Below, piece after piece: positions 8,480-16,416 of a stretch of 64,000 nt of DNA. The first letter of the stretch is position 1; the number at the start of each line of letters is the position of its first letter. The stretch lies in assembly GCF_036621135.1 (NCBI RefSeq), contig NZ_JAZIBG010000048.1:62001-126000 (forward strand), given 5' to 3'. The translations under genes and the position numbers were made by a program. The notes under the pieces are model-generated. The model worked only from the letters and a program-made list of their open reading frames with translations. It searched no databases and was not told the DNA's origin. The stretch is from Aquincola agrisoli (lineage in GTDB: Bacteria; Pseudomonadota; Gammaproteobacteria; Burkholderiales; Burkholderiaceae_C).

Positions 8480-9271
8480 ATGGACCTGAAACTCAAAGAC
8501 AAGGTGACCGTGATCACCGGCCCCGCCAAGGGCATGGGCCGCGCGGTGACGCTGGCCTTCGCGCAGGAAGGCGCCCGGCTGGTGCTGGCCGGCCGCGACA
8601 CCGCGGCCATCGAGCCGGTGGCCGCCGAGGCACGCGCGCTGGGCGTGCCGGCCATCGTGGTGCCCTGCGACCTGACGGACGCGAAGCAGACCGCTGCGCT
8701 CGCCACCGCGGCGCTGGCCGCCTTCGGCCGCATCGACGTGCTGGTGAACGTGGCCGGCGGCTCCGGCCCCATCGGCAAGACGGGCTGGGAGACCACGCCC
8801 GAGGAGTTCGACGAGATCGTCGAGCTCAACATGAAGGGCTGCTTCAACACGATGCGCGCAGTGCTGCCGGCCATGATCGAGCAGAAGGCCGGCAAGGTGG
8901 TCAACGTCGGCGGCACCTTCGGCATGCGCGGTCGCGCGGGGCGCATGGCCTATTCGGCCTCGAAGTGGGGGCTGCGCGGCATCACCAAGAGCTTTGCGCT
9001 CGAAGCCGGGCCCTACAACGTCAACGTCAACTGCGTGGCGCCGGGCATGGTCGACGGCCCGCGTTTCCGCGAGAAGGTCTGCGCCAACATGGCCGCCAAG
9101 CTGGGCATCACGCTCGAGGCCGCGATGGAACGCCACGCGGCCGACTACGCGCTGCGCCGCGTGACGCTCGACGACGACGTGGCCGATGCCTGCCTGTTCC
9201 TGGCCAGCGACCGCGCACGCCAGATCACCGGCGCCGACCTCGCGGTCGACGGCGGCTGGGCCTCGCTGTAA
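8480..9271 (+). CDS. Short-chain dehydrogenase/reductase with altered active site
   Basis: A 263-residue SDR. The cofactor loop is TGPAKGMG near residue 14, the NVAGG motif is near residue 92, and YSASK carries the catalytic Tyr and Lys. The residue 13 before the Tyr, normally the catalytic Ser, is Gly here (VGGTFGMRG), with Thr next to it. The C-terminal GADLAVDGGWASL is typical. It sits 8 bases after the binding-protein gene. It could reduce or oxidise a ring intermediate, but the missing Ser leaves the activity open. Confidence 0.88.
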   Translation: MDLKLKDKVTVITGPAKGMGRAVTLAFAQEGARLVLAGRDTAAIEPVAAEARALGVPAIVVPCDLTDAKQTAALATAALAAFGRIDVLVNVAGGSGPIGKTGWETTPEEFDEIVELNMKGCFNTMRAVLPAMIEQKAGKVVNVGGTFGMRGRAGRMAYSASKWGLRGITKSFALEAGPYNVNVNCVAPGMVDGPRFREKVCANMAAKLGITLEAAMERHAADYALRRVTLDDDVADACLFLASDRARQITGADLAVDGGWASL

Positions 9272-9283
9272 GGAGCCGCACGC

Positions 9284-10744
9284 ATGAAATCAGCCGACCT
9301 CGTGATCCGCGGCGCCAAGGTGGTGTCCGCCGACCAGATCATCGACGCCGCCGTGGCCATCGCCGGCGAACGCATCGTCGCCGTGGGCCACGACGACCTG
9401 ATGCCGCCCGCCGCGCAGGAGATGCGCGCCGACGGGCTCTACCTGCTGCCCGGCGCGATCGACAGCCACGTGCATTTCCGCGACCCGGGCTATCCGCACA
9501 AGGAGACGTGGAAGACCGGCTCCGCCGCCGCGGCCTGCGGCGGCGTGACGACCGTCTTCGAGATGCCCAACACCAACCCGGCCACCGGCACCATCGAGGC
9601 GCTACGCATCAAGCAGAAGGCGGCGGAATCGTCGTACGTCGACTTCGGCATCCACGGCCTGCTGGGCGACGACACGATCGAGCGGCTCGAGGAACTGCTG
9701 GAAGGCGGCGTCACCAGCTTCAAGGCCTTCGTCGGCAACACCTTCGGCAACCTGCCTGCGCCCACCGACGGCGCGCTGCTCGAAGGCTTCGAGAAGCTGG
9801 CGCCGCTGGGCATCCGCACCGTGGTGCACGCCGAGAACTCGTCGATCCTGCTGCGCCGCCAGCAGCGCATGCAGGCCGCCGGCCGCACCGATGCGCTGGC
9901 CCACCTGGCGGCCCGCCCGGCGGTGGCCGAGATCGAGGCCATCGGCCGCGTGCTGACGCTGGCCGAATGGACCGGCGCGCGTGTGCACATCGCGCACCAC
10001 AGCGCGGCCGATTCGCTCTTCCTGCTGCGCGACGCCAAGCGCCGCGGCGTGGACGTGACGGCCGAGACCTGCCCGCAGTACCTGCTGCTCAACACCGACC
10101 ACATGCTCAAGCTGGGCGGCGTGATGCGGCTGAACCCGCCCATCCGCGAGGCGCGCCACAACCAGCCGCTGTGGGACGCGTTGATGGACGGCACGCTGGA
10201 CATGATCGCCACCGACCACGCGCCGCACACGCCCGAGGAAAAGACACGCGCCAACATCTGGGAATGCGACTGCGGCTTCCCCGGCGTCGAGACGCAGATG
10301 CCGCTGATGCTGACCGAGGTGAACCGCGACCGGGCTAGCCTGATGGACTACGTGCGCTGGAGCGCGGTGAACCCGGCACGCGCCTGGGGCCTGTACGGCA
10401 CCAAGGGCGTGATCGCGCCGGGCGCGCACGCCGACATCGCCATCGTCGACATGGCGCGTGCCGGCGTGCTGTCGCAGAACCGGCTGCAGTCGATCAGCAA
10501 GATCTCGCCGTGGAACGGCCGCAAGGTGCAGGGCTACCCGCTGCACACGCTGGTGCGCGGCCGCTTCGTGATGCGCGACGGCGCGCTGGTGGCCGACGCC
10601 GCGGGCTGGGGCCGTTCGGTGAAGAGCGTGCAGCGCATGCCCGCGCCGCGCGCCCGCAACACCGAGCACTACATCGGCGCCGTGCTGGAAACGCCGGCCG
10701 GCGTGCCGCGCAGCGCCACGCCCACCTCGGAGGTGGCGGAATGA
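9284..10744 (+). CDS. Dihydroorotase/allantoinase-like cyclic amidohydrolase
   Basis: A 486-residue amidohydrolase-superfamily enzyme. Metal ligands are seen in DSHVHFRDPG (about residue 60), the SFKAFVGN segment with the Lys expected to be carbamylated (about 147), HAEN, HIAHHS and the catalytic Asp in IATDHAPHT (about 310). These enzymes open or close cyclic amides such as dihydroorotate, allantoin or hydantoins. AAGGAG precedes ATG 9284. Its stop overlaps the ring-opening amidohydrolase start, so a second cyclic amide is probably hydrolysed in the same pathway. A housekeeping pyrC role is unlikely given the operon. Confidence 0.88.
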   Translation: MKSADLVIRGAKVVSADQIIDAAVAIAGERIVAVGHDDLMPPAAQEMRADGLYLLPGAIDSHVHFRDPGYPHKETWKTGSAAAACGGVTTVFEMPNTNPATGTIEALRIKQKAAESSYVDFGIHGLLGDDTIERLEELLEGGVTSFKAFVGNTFGNLPAPTDGALLEGFEKLAPLGIRTVVHAENSSILLRRQQRMQAAGRTDALAHLAARPAVAEIEAIGRVLTLAEWTGARVHIAHHSAADSLFLLRDAKRRGVDVTAETCPQYLLLNTDHMLKLGGVMRLNPPIREARHNQPLWDALMDGTLDMIATDHAPHTPEEKTRANIWECDCGFPGVETQMPLMLTEVNRDRASLMDYVRWSAVNPARAWGLYGTKGVIAPGAHADIAIVDMARAGVLSQNRLQSISKISPWNGRKVQGYPLHTLVRGRFVMRDGALVADAAGWGRSVKSVQRMPAPRARNTEHYIGAVLETPAGVPRSATPTSEVAE

Positions 10745-11853
10745 AGGCGCAGGACGTCGGCGTGTGGTGCGTGCCGTGCCGCGGGCCGGCCGACCTGAGC
10801 GGCGTGCAGGCCCTGGCCGAGGCCGGTGAGCTCGACCCGCGCGACATCGTCGCGGTGATGGGCAAGACCGAAGGCAACGGCTGCGTCAACGATCACACGC
10901 GCGACTTCGCGACCATGGCCTGGCAGCACTACCTGTCCAGCCATCTCCAGTGCACGCCGGCCGAGGTCGAGGCCCGTGTGTCGCTGGTGATGTCGGGCGG
11001 CACCGAGGGCGTGCTCTCGCCGCACTTCACGGTGATCACGCGGCGCTTCATCGTCGGCGCGCCGGCGGCGGACGACAAGCGGCTCGTCGTCGGCGTGGCG
11101 CAGACACGCACGTTTTTGCCGGAGGAGATCGGCAGGCGCGCGCAGATCGAGGCGACGGCCGAGGCGGTGCGCGGGGCGATGCGCGACGCCGGCATCGAGG
11201 ACCCGGCCGACGTGCACTTCGTGCAGATCAAATGCCCGCTGCTCACCTCCGACCGGATGGCCGATGCCGCCGGGCGCGGGGCGGCGCCGGTCACGCAAGA
11301 CACCTATGCGTCGATGGGCTTCTCGCGCGGCGCCTCGGCGCTGGGCGTGGCCGTGGCGCTGGGCGAACTGCCCGCGGACACGGTGCACGACGGCCTGGTG
11401 CTGGCCGACGGTGCGCCCTGGTCGGGCCGTGCCTCGGTCTCGGCCGGCATCGAGCTCGAGAACAACGTCGTCATCGTGCTGGGCGAGGCCGCGGGCGCCG
11501 TGTCGGCCTTCCGCATCGGCCATGCGGTGATGAAGGACGCGGTGGATGCGCAGAGCGTGCGCACGATGTTCCGCGAGTCCTTCGGGCTCGACCCGGAGCG
11601 GGACGCGGACGAGGTGGCGCGCCGGCTGGTCAACCTGCTGGCCAAGGCCGAAGCGAGCCCCGACGGGCGCGTGCGCGGCGCGCGCCACACGATGCTGAAC
11701 GACTCCGACATCAACGCGACGCGGCATGCCCGCGCGGCCGTGGGCGGCGTGCTCGGCGCACTGGTGGGGCGCACGCGGCTCTACGTCTCCGGCGGTGCCG
11801 AGCACCAGGGCCCGCCCGGTGGCGGCCCGGTCGCCGCGATCCTCCACATCTGA
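10741..11853 (+). CDS. Ring-opening amidohydrolase (cyanuric acid hydrolase/barbiturase family)
   Basis: A 370-residue member of the rare AtzD/barbiturase family, which opens cyanurate or barbiturate rings with three Ser-Lys pairs in a toblerone-like fold. Lys42 sits in VMGKTEGNGC and Ser85 in VMSGGTEGVLSPH. The second repeat has Lys164 in QIKCPLLT and Ser in ASVSAGIELE; the third has AKAEASPDG and YVSGGAEHQGP. These positions fit AtzD closely as I remember it. ATGA overlap with the previous gene couples translation. Substrate could be cyanurate, barbiturate or another cyclic imide; no allophanate hydrolase is in the window. Confidence 0.92.
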   Translation: MKAQDVGVWCVPCRGPADLSGVQALAEAGELDPRDIVAVMGKTEGNGCVNDHTRDFATMAWQHYLSSHLQCTPAEVEARVSLVMSGGTEGVLSPHFTVITRRFIVGAPAADDKRLVVGVAQTRTFLPEEIGRRAQIEATAEAVRGAMRDAGIEDPADVHFVQIKCPLLTSDRMADAAGRGAAPVTQDTYASMGFSRGASALGVAVALGELPADTVHDGLVLADGAPWSGRASVSAGIELENNVVIVLGEAAGAVSAFRIGHAVMKDAVDAQSVRTMFRESFGLDPERDADEVARRLVNLLAKAEASPDGRVRGARHTMLNDSDINATRHARAAVGGVLGALVGRTRLYVSGGAEHQGPPGGGPVAAILHI

Positions 11854-11872
11854 ACAGCGAGGCACGAGGCCC

Positions 11873-12697
11873 ATGGACAACCCCTTGATCGACCTCTCCG
11901 ACGTGTCGGTGCGCTACGGCGGCGGCACGATCGCGCTGGACCGCACCGACCTGCGCATCGCGCAGGGCGACTTCGTCGCGCTCGTCGGCCCCAGCGGCTG
12001 CGGCAAGTCGACCATCCTGAAGCTGGTGGCCGGGCTGCTGCAGCCCACCGCGGGCGGCGTGATCGTCGGCGGCCGCGAGGTGGGCGCGGCCGGCGCCGGG
12101 CGCACCCGCATCGGCCTCGCGTTCCAGAACCCGACGATGCTGCCGTGGCTCACCATCCGCGAGAACGTGATGGTGCCGCTGAAGATCGTGCAGCCCTTCC
12201 GCGCCGACTACGCGCGGCTGAAGAAGACCGAGTTCGCCGAGCGCGCCGAGGCGCTGCTGGCGCAGGTGGGACTCAAGGGCTTCGGCGACAAGCGGCCGTG
12301 GCAGCTCTCGGGCGGCATGTTGCAGCGCGCATCGCTCTGCCGCGCGCTGATCCACGACCCGCAGCTGCTGCTGCTCGACGAGCCCTTCGGTGCGCTCGAC
12401 CAGTTCACCCGCGAGGAGCTGTGGGCCATCATGCAGGACCTGTGGACCACCAAGCGCCCGACGGTGCTGCTGGTGACGCACGACCTGCGCGAATCGGCCT
12501 ACCTGGCCAACCGCATCTGCGTGATGAGCTCGCGGCCCGGCCGCATCCTCGAAGACCGCGCCGTGCCCTTCGGCCGGCCGCGCACGCTCGAATCGAGCTA
12601 CGCCCCCGAGTTCGCGACGCTGGTGCAGCAGCTTCGCATGCGCATCGCCGAGGCCCGCTCGGCCGAGCCTGCAGCCACCGAGTTGGAGACCGCATGA
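11873..12697 (+). CDS. ABC transporter ATP-binding protein (NitT/TauT type)
   Basis: A 274-residue ATPase with Walker A GPSGCGKST, signature LSGGMLQRASLCRAL, Walker B LLLLDEPFGALD and the H-loop VTHDL. It drives the permease next to it, using the binding protein at 7440. The last codons overlap the permease start (ATGA at 12694-12697). The family is close to nitrate, taurine and pyrimidine-precursor importers. Confidence 0.93.
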   Translation: MDNPLIDLSDVSVRYGGGTIALDRTDLRIAQGDFVALVGPSGCGKSTILKLVAGLLQPTAGGVIVGGREVGAAGAGRTRIGLAFQNPTMLPWLTIRENVMVPLKIVQPFRADYARLKKTEFAERAEALLAQVGLKGFGDKRPWQLSGGMLQRASLCRALIHDPQLLLLDEPFGALDQFTREELWAIMQDLWTTKRPTVLLVTHDLRESAYLANRICVMSSRPGRILEDRAVPFGRPRTLESSYAPEFATLVQQLRMRIAEARSAEPAATELETA

Positions 12698-13578
12698 AAC
12701 CCCTCGAACACCATTCGCCGGCCCCCGCCACGCCCGCCGCCACCCGGGCGCCCGCCCCTTCCGCGGCGAGGCGGCCCCTCGCGCCGGCGATCACCGCGTC
12801 GCCGGGCCTGTCGCCGCTGGCGAAGCAGCGGCTGCTCTCCGCCACCGCGCTGGTCGCGTTCTTCCTGCTGTGGGAGCTGGGCTGCCTGGCCAGCGGCATC
12901 TCCGACCTGGTGCTGCCGCGGCCGAGCCAGATCGCCGCGGTGCTGGTCGACAAGGCCCCGCTGCTGTGGCCTCACACGGTGCAGACGCTCTACACGACCA
13001 CCGCCGGCTTCGTGCTGGGCGTGCTGGCGGGCGTGCTGATCGGCGTGGTCATCGGCTCCTCAAAGCTGGCCTACAACGTGGCCTATCCGCTGCTGGTTGG
13101 TTTTTCCAGCATCCCGAAGGTGGCCGTGGTGCCGATCTTCGTCGTGTGGTTCGGCGCGGGCACGGTGCCGGCCATCCTCACGTCGATGGTGATCAGCATC
13201 TTCCCGGTCGTCGTCAACGTGGCCACCGGCCTGGCCACCACCGAGCCGGAGCTGGAGGATGTGTTCAAGGTGCTCGGCGCCAGCAAGCGCGACATCCTCT
13301 GGAACGTGGGCCTGCCGCGTGCGCTGCCGTACCTCTTCGCGTCGCTGAAGATCGCGATCACGCTCGCCTTCGTCGGCACCGTGCTGAGCGAGACGGTGGC
13401 CGCCAACAAGGGCATCGGCAACGTGATGATGATCGCCAGCGGCAACTTCGACGTGCCGCTGGTCTTCGCGGGGCTCATCATCCTGGCGGCGCTGGGCGTG
13501 GCGCTGTACGGCGTGTTCGCTCTGTTCGAGAGCCGCCTGACCGGCTGGACGCAGCGCAAGGCCGACCTGCCGGCGTGA
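12694..13578 (+). CDS. ABC transporter permease (NitT/TauT type)
   Basis: A 294-residue inner-membrane protein. A proline- and alanine-rich cytoplasmic leader of about 50 residues precedes about six transmembrane helices. The EAA loop that docks with the ATPase is visible as VFKVLGASKRDILWNVGLP. It is the last gene of the uptake and degradation operon. Confidence 0.92.
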   Translation: MKPLEHHSPAPATPAATRAPAPSAARRPLAPAITASPGLSPLAKQRLLSATALVAFFLLWELGCLASGISDLVLPRPSQIAAVLVDKAPLLWPHTVQTLYTTTAGFVLGVLAGVLIGVVIGSSKLAYNVAYPLLVGFSSIPKVAVVPIFVVWFGAGTVPAILTSMVISIFPVVVNVATGLATTEPELEDVFKVLGASKRDILWNVGLPRALPYLFASLKIAITLAFVGTVLSETVAANKGIGNVMMIASGNFDVPLVFAGLIILAALGVALYGVFALFESRLTGWTQRKADLPA

Positions 13579-13624
13579 TGGCCCACCCCGGCAGCACCTT
13601 CGGCGCAACTGAGATGATGGCTGC

Positions 13625-14251
13625 ATGAGCATGACCGACCGACCCGTTGTTCCCTCCCCCGCCGCGGCGCTGCGCAGCGTCGCGGTGTTCTGCGGCTCCA
13701 ACTTCGGCGCCTCGGCCGAGTACGCCGAGGCGGCCCGCGCGCTGGGCGCGGCGCTGGCCACACGCGGCATCCGGCTCGTCTACGGCGGCACGAACAAGGG
13801 CCTGATGGGCGTGCTGGCCGACGCGGTGCTCGGCGCCGGCGGCGAAGCCGTCGGCGTCATCAACCGCCGGCTGCACGAGCGCGGCCACCTGCACCCCGCC
13901 CTCACCGCCCACGAGGTGGTCGACCACATGCGCATCCGCAAGGCGCGCATGGCCGAACTGGCCGATGCCTTCGTCGCGATGCCCGGCGGCCTGGGCACGC
14001 TGGAAGAGCTGTTCGAGGCCGCGACGCTCACCCAGCTGGGCGACCACAGCAAGGCCTGCGGCGCGCTCAACGTGCGCGGCTTCTACGACCCGATGCGCAC
14101 GATGCTCGACCGCGCGGTGGACGAAGGCTTCCTGAAGGCCGAGCACCGCGACATGGTGGTGATCGACGCCGACCCGCAGCGCCTGCTCGACGCGCTGCAG
14201 GCCTGGCAGGCCCCCACCGTCACCAAGTGGATCGGCCAGCCGGGCTCCTGA
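13625..14251 (+). CDS. LOG-family protein (TIGR00730, Rossmann fold)
   Basis: A 208-residue protein with the family motifs VYGGTNKGLMGVLAD and PGGLGTLEELFEA. Characterised members remove ribose 5-phosphate from cytokinin or purine/pyrimidine nucleotide 5'-monophosphates; older annotations call them lysine decarboxylases. It starts 46 bases after the permease and may be cotranscribed, but the family is also widespread as a single gene, so a link to the ureide pathway is weak. Confidence 0.88.
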   Translation: MSMTDRPVVPSPAAALRSVAVFCGSNFGASAEYAEAARALGAALATRGIRLVYGGTNKGLMGVLADAVLGAGGEAVGVINRRLHERGHLHPALTAHEVVDHMRIRKARMAELADAFVAMPGGLGTLEELFEAATLTQLGDHSKACGALNVRGFYDPMRTMLDRAVDEGFLKAEHRDMVVIDADPQRLLDALQAWQAPTVTKWIGQPGS

Positions 14252-14274
14252 CCCCTGCAACCTGACTGGACAAG

Positions 14275-14700
14275 ATGACCCGCATCCGCATGACCGCCGG
14301 CGGCCATACCTTCATGGCCGAGACCCACCCCGATGCCCCGCAGACCGTGGCCGCCTTCCTGAAGCTGCTGCCCTACCGGCAAAAGCTCATCCACGTGCGC
14401 TGGAGCGGCGAAGGCTGCTGGGTGCCGCTGGGCGAGTTCAAGCTGGAGAACGGCGGCACGCCGGTCGGCTTCGAGAACCACACCAGCCACCCGTCGGTCG
14501 GCGATGTCCTCTTCTACCCGGGCGGCTACAGCGAGACCGAGATCATCCTCGCGTATGGCGCCTGCAGCTTCTCGAGCAAGATGGGGCAGCTGGCCGGCAA
14601 CCACTTCCTGACGATCGTCGAAGGGAAGGAGCACCTGCGCGCGCTCGGCACGAAGGTGCTGTGGGAGGGCGCGCAGGAGGTGCTGTTCGAGCGGGCTTAG
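14275..14700 (+). CDS. DUF3830 family protein
   Basis: A 141-residue cytoplasmic protein with the cyclophilin-like DUF3830 pattern: the opening TAGGHTFMAE, APQTVAAFLKLLPY, HVRWSGEGCWVPLG, PGGYSETEIILAYG and AGNHFLTI. The biochemical role of DUF3830 is unknown. It lies 23 bases after the LOG gene on the same strand and could be the end of the ureide transcript. It meets the universal stress gene tail to tail at 14700-14707. Confidence 0.8.
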   Translation: MTRIRMTAGGHTFMAETHPDAPQTVAAFLKLLPYRQKLIHVRWSGEGCWVPLGEFKLENGGTPVGFENHTSHPSVGDVLFYPGGYSETEIILAYGACSFSSKMGQLAGNHFLTIVEGKEHLRALGTKVLWEGAQEVLFERA

Positions 14701-14706
14701 CGCCGC

Positions 14707-15177
14707 TCAGCGCGGGGGCGGTGCCGCTCCCGTGGTGCGGCGCACCAGCAGGACCGGCACCTGCGCCAGCCGCGCGACCTGCTCGGCATCGCTGCCGATC
14801 AGCAGGCGGTCCACGCCGCGGCGGCCGTGGGTGCCGAGCACGATGAGGTCGGCGCCCGACTGCTGCGCCTGCGCGACGATCAGCTCCGACACACGCGCCC
14901 CGGCGCTTTCCACCAGCACGGTCTCGGCGGCCACGCCCTGCGCCACGGCCTCGTCGCGCAGGGCATCGAGCATCGCCCGGGCGGCAGCCAGGAACCGCGG
15001 GCGCACCTCCCCCAGGTAGATCGCCGGGCATTCGAAGCCGTTGATGTGTTCCATCGCGTCGACGACGTTCAGCAGCACCAGCGGCGCGCCGGCCAGGCGG
15101 GCCAGCGCGATCGCATCGCCCAGCGCCGCATGTGCGGTCGGGCTGCCATCGACGGGGACGAGGATCTTGCGGTACAT
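14707..15177 (-). CDS. Universal stress protein (UspA family)
   Basis: A 156-residue single-domain Usp. The N-terminus MYRKILVPVDGSPTAHAAL and the ATP-binding signature GTHGRRGVDRLLIGSDAE (G-2x-G-9x-GS) are intact, so it is probably an ATP-binding type. It starts 30 bases after the acetate kinase stop with AAGGAA upstream, as last gene of the operon from 24297. Usp genes next to acetate kinase and phosphate acetyltransferase are typical of low-oxygen or stationary-phase regulons in this group. Confidence 0.92.
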   Translation of the reverse strand: MYRKILVPVDGSPTAHAALGDAIALARLAGAPLVLLNVVDAMEHINGFECPAIYLGEVRPRFLAAARAMLDALRDEAVAQGVAAETVLVESAGARVSELIVAQAQQSGADLIVLGTHGRRGVDRLLIGSDAEQVARLAQVPVLLVRRTTGAAPPPR

Positions 15178-15207
15178 CGCGGTTCCTTTGCAGAAGGGAG
15201 ACGGGCC

Positions 15208-16416
15208 TCAGCCGACGGGCAGGCGCAGGATCGCCGCCGCATGGCGCGCCGCGATCCACTCCTCGTTCGTAGGCTCCACGCCCACGCGCACGGCGCTGGC
15301 GGCGGTGGAGATCACGGGCGCATGGGAGGCATTGGCGGCGTCGTCGAGTGCCACGCCCAGGTAGCCGAGCGCCGCGCACACGCGCCCGCGCAGGGCCGTG
15401 CTGTGCTCGCCGATGCCGGCGGTGAACACCAGCAGGTCGAGCCCGCCGAGCACCGCGACCAGCGCGCCGATCTCGCGCACGATGCGGCGCACGTAGAGCG
15501 CGAGCGCCATGCGCGCGCGCTCGCCCTCGGCGCTGCCGTCGCCTTCGCGGGCCAGCAGCGCCCGCGGGTCCGACGACAGGCCCGAGACCCCGAGCAGCCC
15601 CGACTCGTGGTACAGCACGTGGCCCACCTGCGCCAGCGTCAGCTTCTCGATCTCCATCAGGTAGATCACCGCACCGGGGTCGAGGGCGCCGGTGCGCGTG
15701 CCCATCATCAGGCCGTCGAGCGCCGAGAAGCCCATCGTCGTCGCCACGCTGCGCAGCCCCTGCATGGCGCACAGGCTGGCGCCGCTGCCGAGGTGGGCCA
15801 CGAGCGTGCGGCCGCGCGCCGCATCGCCGTGGCGCTCCGCCAGCGCCACGGCCATGTATTCGTACGACAGGCCGTGGAAGCCATAGCGGCGCAGGCCGCG
15901 CTCCCAGGCCGTGTAGGGCAGCGGCAGCATCTGCTCCACCCGCGGCACGGTGTGGTGGAAGGCCGTGTCGAAGCACGCGACCTGCGGCAGCCCGGGCTGC
16001 TCCGCCAGCAGGATGCGCATCGCCTCCAGCGCGAAGGGCTGGTGCAGCGGCGCCAGCGGGACCAGGGCTTGCAGGTCGTCCAGCACCCGCGCATCGATCC
16101 GCACCGGCGCGAAGTAGCGGCTGCCGCCGTGCACCACGCGGTGCGCCACCGCGGCGATCCGCCGCCCGGCCAGCCACTGCAGCACGTGCCCGCGGATGAC
16201 CTCCAGCGCCGCCGGGTACGGCCGCCGTGCATCGAGCACCACCGGCGCCACCGGCACGCTGCTGGCGCCGAAGTCGGGCGCCGGCCCGCCGATGCCCTGC
16301 ACCTTGCCGTTCCAGGCGGGCTGCCGCGGCGGCCCGCCGGCCCCCGTGGCGAACAGGCCGAACTTGATGCTCGACGAGCCGCAGTTCAGCACGAGGATGT
16401 AGGCGTCGTCGTTCAT
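15208..16416 (-). CDS. ackA: Acetate kinase
   Basis: A 402-residue acetate kinase that makes ATP and acetate from acetyl phosphate, or the reverse. The phosphate-binding VLNCGSSSIKFGLF, HRVVHGGSRYF, RYGFHGLSYEYMA, VAHLGSGASLCAM and TRTGALDPGAVIYL motifs are all present. Its ATG overlaps the TGA of the upstream phosphate acetyltransferase, so the two are translationally coupled. It fits fermentative or low-oxygen energy metabolism. Confidence 0.95.
   Translation of the reverse strand: MNDDAYILVLNCGSSSIKFGLFATGAGGPPRQPAWNGKVQGIGGPAPDFGASSVPVAPVVLDARRPYPAALEVIRGHVLQWLAGRRIAAVAHRVVHGGSRYFAPVRIDARVLDDLQALVPLAPLHQPFALEAMRILLAEQPGLPQVACFDTAFHHTVPRVEQMLPLPYTAWERGLRRYGFHGLSYEYMAVALAERHGDAARGRTLVAHLGSGASLCAMQGLRSVATTMGFSALDGLMMGTRTGALDPGAVIYLMEIEKLTLAQVGHVLYHESGLLGVSGLSSDPRALLAREGDGSAEGERARMALALYVRRIVREIGALVAVLGGLDLLVFTAGIGEHSTALRGRVCAALGYLGVALDDAANASHAPVISTAASAVRVGVEPTNEEWIAARHAAAILRLPVG

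Noticed and set aside
9284..10744. Reading the amidohydrolase as housekeeping dihydroorotase (pyrC)
   Set aside because: It sits inside a transporter and ring-opening hydrolase operon with overlapping genes, which points to catabolism rather than pyrimidine synthesis.
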